A DNA stretch of 64,000 bases. Source: RGIG8244 sp045639325. Its GTDB lineage: Bacteria; Verrucomicrobiota; Lentisphaeria; Victivallales; UBA1829. Under the pieces are notes generated by a model that was given only the letters and a program-made list of their open reading frames with translations, searched no databases and was not told the origin of the DNA. The stretch spans positions 62,001 through 126,000 of the forward strand of contig JAZUCU010000048.1 in NCBI GenBank assembly GCA_045639325.1. The letters are read 5' to 3'. The translations under genes were made by a program, and so were the position numbers. Shown piece by piece: positions 18,070-26,647 of the stretch. Positions within the stretch are counted from its first letter, which is position 1. Each line of letters opens with the position of its first letter.

Positions 18070-19359
18070 ATGAAAAAAATCTTTACTTTGACTTTGATTG
18101 CCCTGTCAATCTTTTCTCTTGCCGCACAGGAAAACTCCGCTCCTCCGGCGAAAGCGGTGATTGAAATCTGGGTATGGGGCGGCCCCTCACAGTTGGAAAC
18201 CTTCGACCCGAAGCCGAAAGCCGGAAAGGAATACAACAACGGCTTGAAAGCCATTCCGACCAATGTCCCCGGAATCGAAATCAGTGAAATGCTGCCGAAT
18301 CTTGCTAAACATGCGGATAAATATGCGATTATCCGGACTATGACCCATCGTCATAACGGACATGAAACTGCCAGTTATCTGATGCAGACGGGGCGTGAAC
18401 CGGGGTCCGGCAAAGTCTTCCCAGCCATCGGGGCGATGGTTGCGTTTTATAAAAGTCAGAATTACAAAGGTGATTTGCCGCCGTATATTGTTCTGACCAA
18501 ACCGAAAGGGCGTTTTGCAGAGGAAGGATTCCTCGGGGAAAAGTATAAGCCCCTTGTGACAGGCGGCAATCCCAATGCACACCGTTTCAGTGTGGATGGC
18601 ATCACGCCGCCGGGAAATCTCAAGCAGTCGGTGATCGATATGCAATTTGAAGCGTTGAAGCAATTCGACCGTTTTGGCGCCGGATACAATATCCCCGAAT
18701 TGGCGGAATTCGATCAGGCGGGGAACGAAGCCGTGAAAAAGATGAAAGGTTCCGCCGCCAAAGCTTTTGATCTCTCTCTGGAAAGCAACGAAATGCGTGC
18801 AAAATATGGGCGGAATGAGTTCGGACAGGCATGTCTCGTTGCCCGGCGTCTGGTGGAAGCCGGTGTGCCGTATATCACCATCAATGCCCAGGGCTGGGAT
18901 TCCCATAAGAAACATTTTGAGTCCATGAAAAAACGGACGGCGGAAATGGATCAGGCATTGGCGGCTTTGCTCGAAGATTTGACTGCGAAAGGGTTATTGA
19001 AAACGACCATTGTCTGGTGGAGCGGTGAATTCGGTCGCACGCCCCGTATTCAATGGGAAGCCCCTTGGAATGGCGGACGCAACCATTATGCGAAATGTTT
19101 TTCCGCTCTGATTGCCGGTGGCGGATTCAAAGGCGGAAAAGTGATTGGTGTCTCCGATGCCGTTGCCGGGACCGTTGTTACCCGCCCTGTTGCTCCGCAG
19201 GATTTGCTGGGCTCTATTCTGGAACGGTGCGGTATTGATCCCGATTCCAAATTTCCCACATTTACCGGCGTGAATGAGCCTCTGCTGCCGAAAGAAAGCA
19301 GTGCAGGCCGATTGCGGGAAATTTATCCGGATGCGGAAGTCAATGGAGGTGCAAAATGA
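18070..19359 (+). CDS. Secreted DUF1501 (sulfatase/phosphatase-fold) protein
   Basis: A protein of 429 residues. The signal peptide (MKKIFTLTLIALSIFSLAAQ) is Sec-like and lacks the twin Arg usual for this family. The mature part begins with WVWGGPSQLETFDPKP, the DUF1501 signature, followed by RTMTHRHNGHETASYL. Near residue 315 it has WWSGEFGRTPR and later GGRNHYAKCFSALIAGGGFKGG. DUF1501 belongs to the alkaline phosphatase/sulfatase-like fold, and the conserved Asp/His residues suggest a metal site. The start at 18070 is preferred because AGGTGA precedes it. Its stop overlaps the next start (ATGA). Confidence 0.88.
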   Translation: MKKIFTLTLIALSIFSLAAQENSAPPAKAVIEIWVWGGPSQLETFDPKPKAGKEYNNGLKAIPTNVPGIEISEMLPNLAKHADKYAIIRTMTHRHNGHETASYLMQTGREPGSGKVFPAIGAMVAFYKSQNYKGDLPPYIVLTKPKGRFAEEGFLGEKYKPLVTGGNPNAHRFSVDGITPPGNLKQSVIDMQFEALKQFDRFGAGYNIPELAEFDQAGNEAVKKMKGSAAKAFDLSLESNEMRAKYGRNEFGQACLVARRLVEAGVPYITINAQGWDSHKKHFESMKKRTAEMDQALAALLEDLTAKGLLKTTIVWWSGEFGRTPRIQWEAPWNGGRNHYAKCFSALIAGGGFKGGKVIGVSDAVAGTVVTRPVAPQDLLGSILERCGIDPDSKFPTFTGVNEPLLPKESSAGRLREIYPDAEVNGGAK

Positions 19360-21161
19360 AAAAATCATTTTTAACTTTAAGTGTTGTATTCGCCTGCAGT
19401 GTATTGTGTGCGGCACCTTCATTTCTCGGCTATCTTTATCCCTCCGGCGGGCAGCGGGGAACCATGGTGCGTGTGATTGCCGGTGGACAGGGCTTCGGCG
19501 GCAGAGTGACTTTGTTGTCCAATAACCCGGGGATCAAATTAAAGTCCGCAGTCCGGATTCCCTACATGGGCTATTTTCATCAAACCCAGCGCAAATATCT
19601 TACCCAGTTTATGAAAAATATTTATGCCGGGAAAATGGAAAAACTCCCCGTCCCGGAAAACAAGGAAGGGGAAGTCTGGCGCAAACATCCGTGGCTGGAT
19701 GATTTGGAGATGCAGCCTTTGCTGGAACGGTCCATTGTGGCAGAAAGCCTTTTTGTCCGTACCAATCCGCTGCAGCAGGCACCATCCATTGCCACCCGGG
19801 TGCTGTTGGATATCGAAATCGCACCGGATGCGCCAGTCGGTAAATATTGGATCCGATTGGTTTCCGGTATGAATATCTCCAATGAAAAAACGTTCTTTGT
19901 GGATGGTGCAGTGCAGGTGCTGGAACCGCTGTATTACCCATCATTTGCCAAAAAGCCGGAAGTGAAAGCGGTCACCGGATACCCCGTTGTCCTCAACGGG
20001 CAGATCATGCCCGGCGAAACCGATGTGTTCCCTGTGATGCTGGATGCCGGAAAAACGTACAGTTTTGCCATGTGTGCATCCGAACTCTCCCCTTATCTTG
20101 GCGATGCTGTGCCGGGACATTTTCAGGGTATCCTGACTTTGCGCGATGCAGAGGGCAGGGAGGTCGCCGCCGCCGATGATGAATATCATCATCCCGACCC
20201 GGTCTTGCGTTTCACCGCAAAAAAGAGTAGCAAGTATACGCTCCATGTATCGGACAGCATCAAGCGCGGACGTGCGGATTTTGTGTATCGTATTGCTGTC
20301 ACCGAAGGGCATGTGCCCTATCAACCGTACCGCAATGTTTCCGGTTACAAGGCAATGAAACAGACATATTCCATGAAGAATGTGCCCGGCTGTATTTCCT
20401 CAGTCAGCCTTAAGAAAGGTTTGGATATCAAAGGTGTTCTGCGTAATCAACACGGCGTGTCTTTCAAGGTGAAAGCCGTTAAAGGACAGCGGGCGATCTT
20501 TGAACTTTTCTCCGCCCGATTGGATTCGCCTCTGGATGGCGTACTGGTTTTGCGGGATGCTAATGAGAAAGTCATTGCTGAAAATGATGATTTTGCACAA
20601 AGTCTGGATCTTGACCTCTGCCGCCGCCAAACCGATTCTCTGCTGGATGTCACGTTCCCTGCTGATGGCGATTATACGTTACAGCTTTATTCCCGGACTG
20701 CATTTAACGGCAATGATCACTTTTTTACGCTCCAGATGCGTGCCCCGCAGCCGTCTGTGATTGCGGTTGCCGGATCTTCTGTGCTTGCTTTGAAACGTAA
20801 CGGCGAAGGCAAAATACATATTCATATTCAACGGAAAGACGGATACAATGGCGAGGTGAAGATTACGTCACCCCAATTGACCGCCATCGGCAAAGCAGTC
20901 ATTCCGGCGGGCAAACAATCGGGTGACGTCCGTTTTTACTTGACCAATGCGCCGAAAAAGAATCAGCCCATTACGTTGTCTTTGAATGCCGAATACACAG
21001 TAAACGGAAAGAAACATATTGTTCCTGTGATTCCGGCAGAAGAAACGATGCAGGCATTTGCCTATACCCATCTTCTTGCGGCGGATGCATTTTATTGTTA
21101 TTCCATCCGCCCGGCGGCCCATCTTGTGAAAAAGAAAACGGCTCCGGCAAAGAGGAAATAA
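19356..21161 (+). CDS. Secreted PPC-domain protein, partner of DUF1501
   Basis: A protein of 601 residues with a signal peptide ending VLCAA. Near the start of the mature part it has LYPSGGQRGTMVRVIAGGQGF, a segment found in planctomycete proteins next to DUF1501 genes. Two beta-domains, about residues 215-315 and 345-465, resemble bacterial pre-peptidase C-terminal (PPC) domains (DGDYTLQLYS in the second). No protease domain is seen. It is probably a surface or periplasmic binding or scaffold protein working with the two upstream products. The ATG overlaps the upstream stop by four bases. Confidence 0.8.
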   Translation: MKKSFLTLSVVFACSVLCAAPSFLGYLYPSGGQRGTMVRVIAGGQGFGGRVTLLSNNPGIKLKSAVRIPYMGYFHQTQRKYLTQFMKNIYAGKMEKLPVPENKEGEVWRKHPWLDDLEMQPLLERSIVAESLFVRTNPLQQAPSIATRVLLDIEIAPDAPVGKYWIRLVSGMNISNEKTFFVDGAVQVLEPLYYPSFAKKPEVKAVTGYPVVLNGQIMPGETDVFPVMLDAGKTYSFAMCASELSPYLGDAVPGHFQGILTLRDAEGREVAAADDEYHHPDPVLRFTAKKSSKYTLHVSDSIKRGRADFVYRIAVTEGHVPYQPYRNVSGYKAMKQTYSMKNVPGCISSVSLKKGLDIKGVLRNQHGVSFKVKAVKGQRAIFELFSARLDSPLDGVLVLRDANEKVIAENDDFAQSLDLDLCRRQTDSLLDVTFPADGDYTLQLYSRTAFNGNDHFFTLQMRAPQPSVIAVAGSSVLALKRNGEGKIHIHIQRKDGYNGEVKITSPQLTAIGKAVIPAGKQSGDVRFYLTNAPKKNQPITLSLNAEYTVNGKKHIVPVIPAEETMQAFAYTHLLAADAFYCYSIRPAAHLVKKKTAPAKRK

Positions 21162-21166
21162 AAAAA

Positions 21167-21200
21167 GCCCGGAACGGATTTTGAATGATCCGGACCGGGC
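21167..21200 (-). terminator. Terminator between convergent genes
   Basis: GCCCGG-AA-CGGAT pairs with ATCCG-GA-CCGGGC (6 + 5 bp around a small internal loop; 8-base apical loop). On the minus strand it is followed by seven T residues (21166-21160), so it mainly ends the pseudopilin transcript. It may also slow the PPC-gene transcript. Confidence 0.75.
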
Positions 21201-21220
21201 CTTGTTACGGAAATATAAAA

Positions 21221-22135
21221 TTACTTTTTAAATCCGGCATGGGTTACACTGTTGTTCCAACCGCCGGGGAATTTTTTCAATTGTTGCATGGTTTGCGGGG
21301 TGACGTGTCCGTCAAAATACAGAATATTGGCAGGGCCGGCATCCATATTATAGTCGGCTTCATGCTTATTGCTTACCGGTTGCCGGTAATCCATTTTTGC
21401 GCCATGACGGAACCGGAACATACATGGGCTGTTGTGTAAGTCACTGGGCCATTGTCTGTCACCGACTGTGATTGCGATGCTAGGCTTGACAATATAAGTG
21501 GTAGATCTCGGGACGGATGCATTTGCATATTTTCCACTGGCTTGCTGCCAGGCGATGACTTCCGAGTTTGCAATATAGTGTGTGGCGTGGAATGATGTTT
21601 GTGAGCCGGTATTCCAATCTGTGGGTCCCCATTTTCTTTCGGCGGGACACATCATGGTTCCGTGGGGATACCCGCTCCGATACTTTTTGACATCGAAGTC
21701 GAGCCCGTATTTGTATGTTTTCAGTGTTGCCCACCAGTAATTGTAAATGTGTTGATCACGCAAGGCTGCCGGTGTTTCATAGTGGATGATGATTTGATTA
21801 TTGAAATCAACAGTATAGGAATTCAGTGCAAGTCCCATTTGTTTCAGATTGTTCTTGCATACGGAATCTTTCGATTGTTCTTTTGATCTGCCCAGTGCGG
21901 GTAACAGCATTGCAGCGAGGATGGCGATAATTGAAATCACGACTAACAGTTCGATCAAGGTGAAGCCGTACGGCTTCACCTGCACGTGTGCAGGTGAAAA
22001 AGATATTCTCTCTACCCCAATCATTTTCCGGATATTCCGCATTCCATTACAGCAAAAATGTGAAGTATTCTCCAGTAATTCGATCAAAGTGAAAACGCGT
22101 TTTGATCTTTTGTTTTTTGTTGACCCGAATTGCAT
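21221..22135 (-). CDS. Pseudopilin-like protein with duplicated FTLIELL segment
   Basis: A protein of 304 residues. FTLIELL occurs twice: at about residue 15, after KRSKRV, and again at about residue 58, after VKPYG. Only the second copy is followed by the hydrophobic helix (VVISIIAILAAMLLPAL) and preceded by Gly, the normal residue before prepilin peptidase cleavage. The rest (CKNNLKQMGLALNSY, and NILYFDGHV near the C-terminus) is typical of DUF1559-like PVC pseudopilins. The ATG at 22135 is preceded by GGAAGGAG at 9 bases, which supports the long form; a start inside the extra segment (Met at about residue 38) is possible. The 43 extra residues come from an in-frame 129-nt insertion. Confidence 0.82.
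   Translation of the reverse strand: MQFGSTKNKRSKRVFTLIELLENTSHFCCNGMRNIRKMIGVERISFSPAHVQVKPYGFTLIELLVVISIIAILAAMLLPALGRSKEQSKDSVCKNNLKQMGLALNSYTVDFNNQIIIHYETPAALRDQHIYNYWWATLKTYKYGLDFDVKKYRSGYPHGTMMCPAERKWGPTDWNTGSQTSFHATHYIANSEVIAWQQASGKYANASVPRSTTYIVKPSIAITVGDRQWPSDLHNSPCMFRFRHGAKMDYRQPVSNKHEADYNMDAGPANILYFDGHVTPQTMQQLKKFPGGWNNSVTHAGFKK
21950..22093 (-). repeat. 129-nt in-frame insertion flanked by direct repeats
   Basis: TTCGATCAAGGTGAA (21950-21964) and TTCGATCAAAGTGAA (22079-22093) differ at one base and lie 129 nt (43 codons) apart inside the pseudopilin gene. They encode the two FTLIE copies. The intervening DNA is therefore an insertion or duplication that restores the signal motif. 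Confidence 0.75.
21959..21998. repeat. Overlapping palindromes at the insertion edge
   Basis: Positions 21959-21980 are a perfect 22-bp palindrome centred on GTAC. TTCACCTGCAC (21975-21985) pairs with GTGCAGGTGAA (21988-21998) around a GT loop. The two hairpins share TTCACC, so only one can form at a time. They mark the downstream (codon-wise) end of the inserted segment. Confidence 0.8.
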
Positions 22136-22206
22136 TTTTGTGTACTCCTTCCGTTTTCATTCCATTTACAATATATTTTGATAACCAAAAATCTGATCCG
22201 GACGCA

Positions 22207-22226
22207 GGGAGCCGGAAACGGCTCCC
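22207..22226 (-). terminator. Hairpin after a Gfo/Idh/MocA gene
   Basis: GGGAGCCG, GAAA loop, CGGCTCCC: a perfect 8-bp stem with a stable tetraloop, 12 bases after the stop of the 22239-23321 gene. No T tract follows, so it may be an attenuator or a 3' end stabiliser rather than a full terminator. Confidence 0.5.
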
Positions 22227-22238
22227 GCTTTATTGCCA

Positions 22239-23321
22239 TCAATCCCAGGGATATTTGATCTCCTTCAGCGCACCGCCTTCGCGTGCAGATTCTGCGGCAT
22301 AAATACCGGGCAATGTCATTTCCAAAGCCTCTTTGATCCCGATGGGAGAGGGCTTGTTATTGAGAATGGCATCGGCAAAATCCATCATCATGAAGTTGTC
22401 GGAACCGTTATGACCGCAATGTGCTTTGAAGAACAGATCTTCATCAATGATCTTGAGGTCAGCGGGGCGGGATGTACCTTCCGGTGTCAAGGGGATTTCC
22501 TCAAACTTATGTCCTTCCAGCGCGGGGTTGATATCCGGCGGCAGCCAGTATCTTGCTTTCTGGTTGTACAGTTCAATGATCCCTTTTTCCGCATAGATTT
22601 TTGTGGTATGGGGATAGCCGTGATAGGGAACTGCAAAACCGGTCAGGAATCGGACGACGATCCCGTTTTCGGCGCGCATCAGAGAACTCATGGCATTGTG
22701 TGTGTTGCCATTGCCGACACGGTCGTAAGTGGACATACAACTTACAGTGCGGAATGGGGATTTGATCAATTTCAAAACCGGTCCGAGACTGTGTGTACAG
22801 TAGCGGCAGGATTCGTAAGTTTTCCGCCAGGTATCATCGGAGCCGACCATATAGTGCATATATTCGGTTTCGATATAAGCGACTTTCCCGATTTTTCCCT
22901 GTCGTTCCAAATCCATCAGGAACCGTGTTTTTTCCCGGTAATTGGGATTCGCTCCTGCCATATACAGAGCTTTGGATTTACTGACTTTTTCCCACAGATA
23001 ATTGCCTTCTTCGATGGAGTCGACGGCCGGGATCTCGCCCAATACGTGAATACCGCGGTCAAGGGCTTTTACCACATATTCCGTGTGGATGGCAGGCGGA
23101 ACTTCTGTGATCACGGCATCGACGAGTCCGGAATCCAGTAATTCATCGGAACTCTTGAAGAGCTTGATTTCCGGAAATGCTTTTGCGGCATCTTCCAGTC
23201 TTGCATCGTCAAGATCGCTCATACAGGTCAATGTAAAATATTCGGGGATCAATTTTGTGATACGTGCCATCTGCATGCCGCGGGGGCCGCATCCCAGGAT
23301 TCCCATACGAATTGTTTTCAT
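22239..23321 (-). CDS. Gfo/Idh/MocA family oxidoreductase
   Basis: A protein of 360 residues with a clear Rossmann start (IRMGILGCGPRGMQMARI). HVLGEIPAVDS occupies the place of the usual EKP motif: the Lys is replaced by Ile, so the catalytic Lys may be absent or this is a diverged member. Later CTHSLGPVLKLI and YPHTTKIYAEKG match the C-terminal sheet. This variant resembles GH109-like/secreted-type Gfo/Idh proteins in layout, but no signal peptide is present. GGAGAAGA precedes the ATG. It lies 26 bases downstream of the CBM9 glycosidase-like gene and is probably co-transcribed. Confidence 0.82.
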   Translation of the reverse strand: MKTIRMGILGCGPRGMQMARITKLIPEYFTLTCMSDLDDARLEDAAKAFPEIKLFKSSDELLDSGLVDAVITEVPPAIHTEYVVKALDRGIHVLGEIPAVDSIEEGNYLWEKVSKSKALYMAGANPNYREKTRFLMDLERQGKIGKVAYIETEYMHYMVGSDDTWRKTYESCRYCTHSLGPVLKLIKSPFRTVSCMSTYDRVGNGNTHNAMSSLMRAENGIVVRFLTGFAVPYHGYPHTTKIYAEKGIIELYNQKARYWLPPDINPALEGHKFEEIPLTPEGTSRPADLKIIDEDLFFKAHCGHNGSDNFMMMDFADAILNNKPSPIGIKEALEMTLPGIYAAESAREGGALKEIKYPWD

Positions 23322-23347
23322 AAGAATTCTTCTCCTTGCTTGATTTC

Positions 23348-26300
23348 TTATTTAATATGAACCGCCACCACATCTTGCGGCTGTACGGTGATTTTCATAA
23401 CATCGGCTTTGCCGTAAGGCTTGCCGGATTCCCAAATCTGAGCTTTCTGACCCGGTTTCAAATTCAGATTCTTCAATGTGCCGGTTATGGCTTTATCCTG
23501 CCCTTCATTGAAAATCAGAACCAGGCGTTCATCTCCTTTTTTCAACACCAGCAGGTTCGGGTACTTGAAGACATCGGACGTTGCCAGATTATCGGCGCGG
23601 ATGCCGTCATGGAACAAATCTTCGAATGCGGCGATCATGCGGGTTGCTTCCCCCGCATAATAGAGGGCTCCGGCACTGAAGAAGGCTGAGGATTCCAGGA
23701 AGGCTCCTTTATGGGTGATCGCTGTTTCCCGGATCAGGGTCAATTTCTGTTCTTTCGGATAGAAGAAGAAATTGTCAGATGAATACAAAGTGATACCGCT
23801 TTTCCCCGGGAAATAAGTGTGCATCTGACCGGTGGATTGATGTCTGCCGGTAATCTTTTCCGCTTCCCGTTTCTGTGCATCCATACGGGGCTGATTGACA
23901 CTGCCCACATAAGATTGCCCTGGAACCGGAACTGATACCACATCATACAGACCTTTTGATTCGGCAAAGGCTTCTGTATCGTGAGTGTTATGATAATACA
24001 GAATTTTTGCGCCCAGTTCGTTTGCAACTTCTTTTGTCAAACCGAGCAATTCTTTTTTGTGTTTGCGTTTCCACCATTTTGCCCACGGACCGGCGTATTT
24101 TGACACGAGTATTTCGTCATCCAGTTTTTCGGATGCAGGGAGCTTGAACATGGCACGGAAGCCTTCTTTACAATCTTTGCAGAAGCAATAAGTATGCCGC
24201 CAATAGCCCTTTTCTCCGTGGGGGTAATTTTCATCATTATAGAACAGGAAACTGCCGATACCGTATTCCAACATTTGGGCAATATCCTTTTTCAATGCGG
24301 CTTTGAACTCGTTACGGTATTTGCCCATTGCGGCAGAGAAACAGAATTCGTTATGCCAGTTTTTGACCATGGGGCCGGTATCTTTGTAGTAGGTTGCTTT
24401 GAGGTCCGGGTACTTTTCTCTCAATGCATTCAAATGAGTATCTCTGCCTGCACCCCAGAGCGGCAGGTTGCCCTGCGGCCATGTCAGATTGTTATTGCCA
24501 TACTTTTTGAACAGCTGCTGTTTGAAGGAATGTCTTTTCATGTAGGATGTTCCCAGCTGGAACTTGAAGGGCGTGTCAAGAATAAAGGAGTTCAACCCGG
24601 CTTTCTGACCATCCTGTGCCATGCCTTGTAACTGTTCAAAGGAGACATGGGCTCCCATGAAAATATCATATTGGGGGAAAAAGATCTTTTTGAGTTGACG
24701 TCCGTTGATCGGGGGCAATTCCGCCACTTTGATCACGTTGACAACGTCCGTTGTGCTGCCGTTGACAAGGCGGCGGAACCGGAAATCGACTTTTTCGCCT
24801 TTTGCGAATTTGTATCCGTCGTGACGGAAACTGATCACATGGGTATGAGCGGGGAAATTTCTGTACAATTTTTCCGGCAGATTCCAAGTATAAGTGTAAC
24901 GGATATATTTTTTACCTTTGAATGTGATTTTTTCGGTTTTGACATCCTTTGTCGGCCAATGTCTGAAGTTGATGATTTCCGTTTTGTCATCCACACGTGT
25001 GAATCCTTCGGGGATCTCAGCGATCAACTGGTAGGTGCATTTGCCGTCTTTCATAGGGTTGGACATGAAATGATGGAAGAACATGGTCTCTCCGGGAGAA
25101 ACACCCCATTCTTTCACCAGGGGACCGAGAAATGCCAGCGGGTGATTGCCGTAATTCCGGTTCCAGATCAGGTTCTGGCGGAAAATGACTTTTTTCTGAT
25201 TTCCGGACCAGAGATATCCATTTTTCACATCTGCCGTTTTGATTTCTTTTGCATCGGGAGCGGCAGCAGAGAAATTGGCGGATGTTTCCGGAGAAGATTT
25301 CAAATTAAATTTCACACCGGGATCATTGCCGGTTGCTTCTGCTTCGATTTCCAGTTTATTGATGCCGGAAATGAGGGAGAAATCATATTTTCCATTTTTA
25401 GCAGGCAGAACATTTCCGTTCAGTTTGATAGACAGGATCTTTGCATTTTTTGTTTCGGCTTTGAATGGTGTTGAAGGAGCGGATTTTTCCAATTTGCCGA
25501 GAATATGTTTCCATTCCATGTAACAATCATCCAACGCATCGTCAATTGTCCACGGATCTTTTTTGAATGCGGCATCGTACGTTGCTTTGAGTTTGTCGAT
25601 GGTTTTTTCCGCTTCGCTCCAGCCCGGAAGATTTCCATATTGCTGTTTTGCGCCGATATATTCTCCTTTCCGGTTTGCCAGAACGTTCAGAATACTGCTC
25701 TGAAAAGAATATTTCGGTCTGCCGTTGATCCGTTCTTCCCATTTTTTTGCTTTGCCCTGAGATGGCAGAAAATAAAGGATCCCGAAACTGTGTGCATCCA
25801 ACCGGGGATTGGCATGTGGATTCCAAGTCGTTTCCTTTTCCGCTTTCGGGTCGCCCTGCAAATCCCGGCGGACGTTCAGATAAATCTGTTTTGTTCCCGG
25901 TTTGATTTTGAGCAATGCCAGCGGGATACGGCTTTCGATATACCAGCGTGTTTTGTCTTTGGAATAAGCAGAGATCCATTCCTGTGTGGTATCTTTCAAC
26001 GTTCTTTCCACTTTGTCAGGAAGTTCGTTATACAATCCGCGGTGGATACCACCTGCGGCGAATACCAGAAACATGTACGGGCTGTCCTGCCAGGAACCTT
26101 TTCTGTTATATTCGTGTGAGAAAATAAAATTGATGCGGTCCGTGACCGGGGGCCATCCATCCCGGACATTGTAACCTTCCCGAATCTTATCCGGATCGGA
26201 TTCCCACATGGTAGCCGCAAGATAAAGATATTTGCTGTCATAACAAATCTGAAAAGAAGACTGTTTGGTTACGGATTTGGAGAGCATACTTTTTACATGG

Positions 26301-26500
26301 AAATATTTTGCACGCGGTACATTGCCCCAGACATCCTTTTCCAGTTTACCATCGATCACCGGTGCTTTATTCACAGGGACGGCAAATGTGAAACGTTCAT
26401 TCGTGGGAGACAGCCAGGGTTGCTTGCTCAATGGTCTGCCGTGAACGCATCCGACAGCGATGACAAACGCGAGCGTAAGTATGCATTTTGTTTTCATCAT
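23348..26500 (-). CDS. Secreted CBM9-like glycosidase-like protein
   Basis: A protein of 1050 residues with a signal peptide ending GCVHG. Residues about 35-250 are a CBM9-like domain (APVIDGKLEKDVWGNVP, then YDSKYLYLAATMWESD). The C-terminal half looks like a TIM-barrel hydrolase: FLFYNDENYPHGEKG followed by CFCKDCKEGFRAMF has the Asp-Glu-Asn and Cys-pair layout of GH42/DUF4838-like enzymes. The last 120 residues form a small beta-domain. It is probably an exported glycan hydrolase; the family number and substrate cannot be given. It is divergent from an AraC regulator and upstream of a Gfo/Idh/MocA gene. Confidence 0.78.
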   Translation of the reverse strand: MMKTKCILTLAFVIAVGCVHGRPLSKQPWLSPTNERFTFAVPVNKAPVIDGKLEKDVWGNVPRAKYFHVKSMLSKSVTKQSSFQICYDSKYLYLAATMWESDPDKIREGYNVRDGWPPVTDRINFIFSHEYNRKGSWQDSPYMFLVFAAGGIHRGLYNELPDKVERTLKDTTQEWISAYSKDKTRWYIESRIPLALLKIKPGTKQIYLNVRRDLQGDPKAEKETTWNPHANPRLDAHSFGILYFLPSQGKAKKWEERINGRPKYSFQSSILNVLANRKGEYIGAKQQYGNLPGWSEAEKTIDKLKATYDAAFKKDPWTIDDALDDCYMEWKHILGKLEKSAPSTPFKAETKNAKILSIKLNGNVLPAKNGKYDFSLISGINKLEIEAEATGNDPGVKFNLKSSPETSANFSAAAPDAKEIKTADVKNGYLWSGNQKKVIFRQNLIWNRNYGNHPLAFLGPLVKEWGVSPGETMFFHHFMSNPMKDGKCTYQLIAEIPEGFTRVDDKTEIINFRHWPTKDVKTEKITFKGKKYIRYTYTWNLPEKLYRNFPAHTHVISFRHDGYKFAKGEKVDFRFRRLVNGSTTDVVNVIKVAELPPINGRQLKKIFFPQYDIFMGAHVSFEQLQGMAQDGQKAGLNSFILDTPFKFQLGTSYMKRHSFKQQLFKKYGNNNLTWPQGNLPLWGAGRDTHLNALREKYPDLKATYYKDTGPMVKNWHNEFCFSAAMGKYRNEFKAALKKDIAQMLEYGIGSFLFYNDENYPHGEKGYWRHTYCFCKDCKEGFRAMFKLPASEKLDDEILVSKYAGPWAKWWKRKHKKELLGLTKEVANELGAKILYYHNTHDTEAFAESKGLYDVVSVPVPGQSYVGSVNQPRMDAQKREAEKITGRHQSTGQMHTYFPGKSGITLYSSDNFFFYPKEQKLTLIRETAITHKGAFLESSAFFSAGALYYAGEATRMIAAFEDLFHDGIRADNLATSDVFKYPNLLVLKKGDERLVLIFNEGQDKAITGTLKNLNLKPGQKAQIWESGKPYGKADVMKITVQPQDVVAVHIK

Positions 26501-26572
26501 TTTTTCCTTTCTGTTTTTTTTGAATACTCTATTTTTTTTTTGAACAAACTATGCAAAAAACGATATGTTAAT

Positions 26573-26601
26573 TTGACATTCTGTGTCATTTAATGTATAT
26601 T
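26573..26601 (+). promoter_or_regulatory. Promoter and candidate operator of the AraC gene
   Basis: TTGACA (26573-26578), 17-base spacer, TATATT (26596-26601). TGACA-N5-TGTCA (26574-26588) is an inverted repeat covering the -35 box and spacer, a good place for autoregulation. Confidence 0.75.
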
Positions 26602-26647
26602 ATACACGGAAAGAATGTTTTTGCAATATGTAAAATTAGTTAATGTT

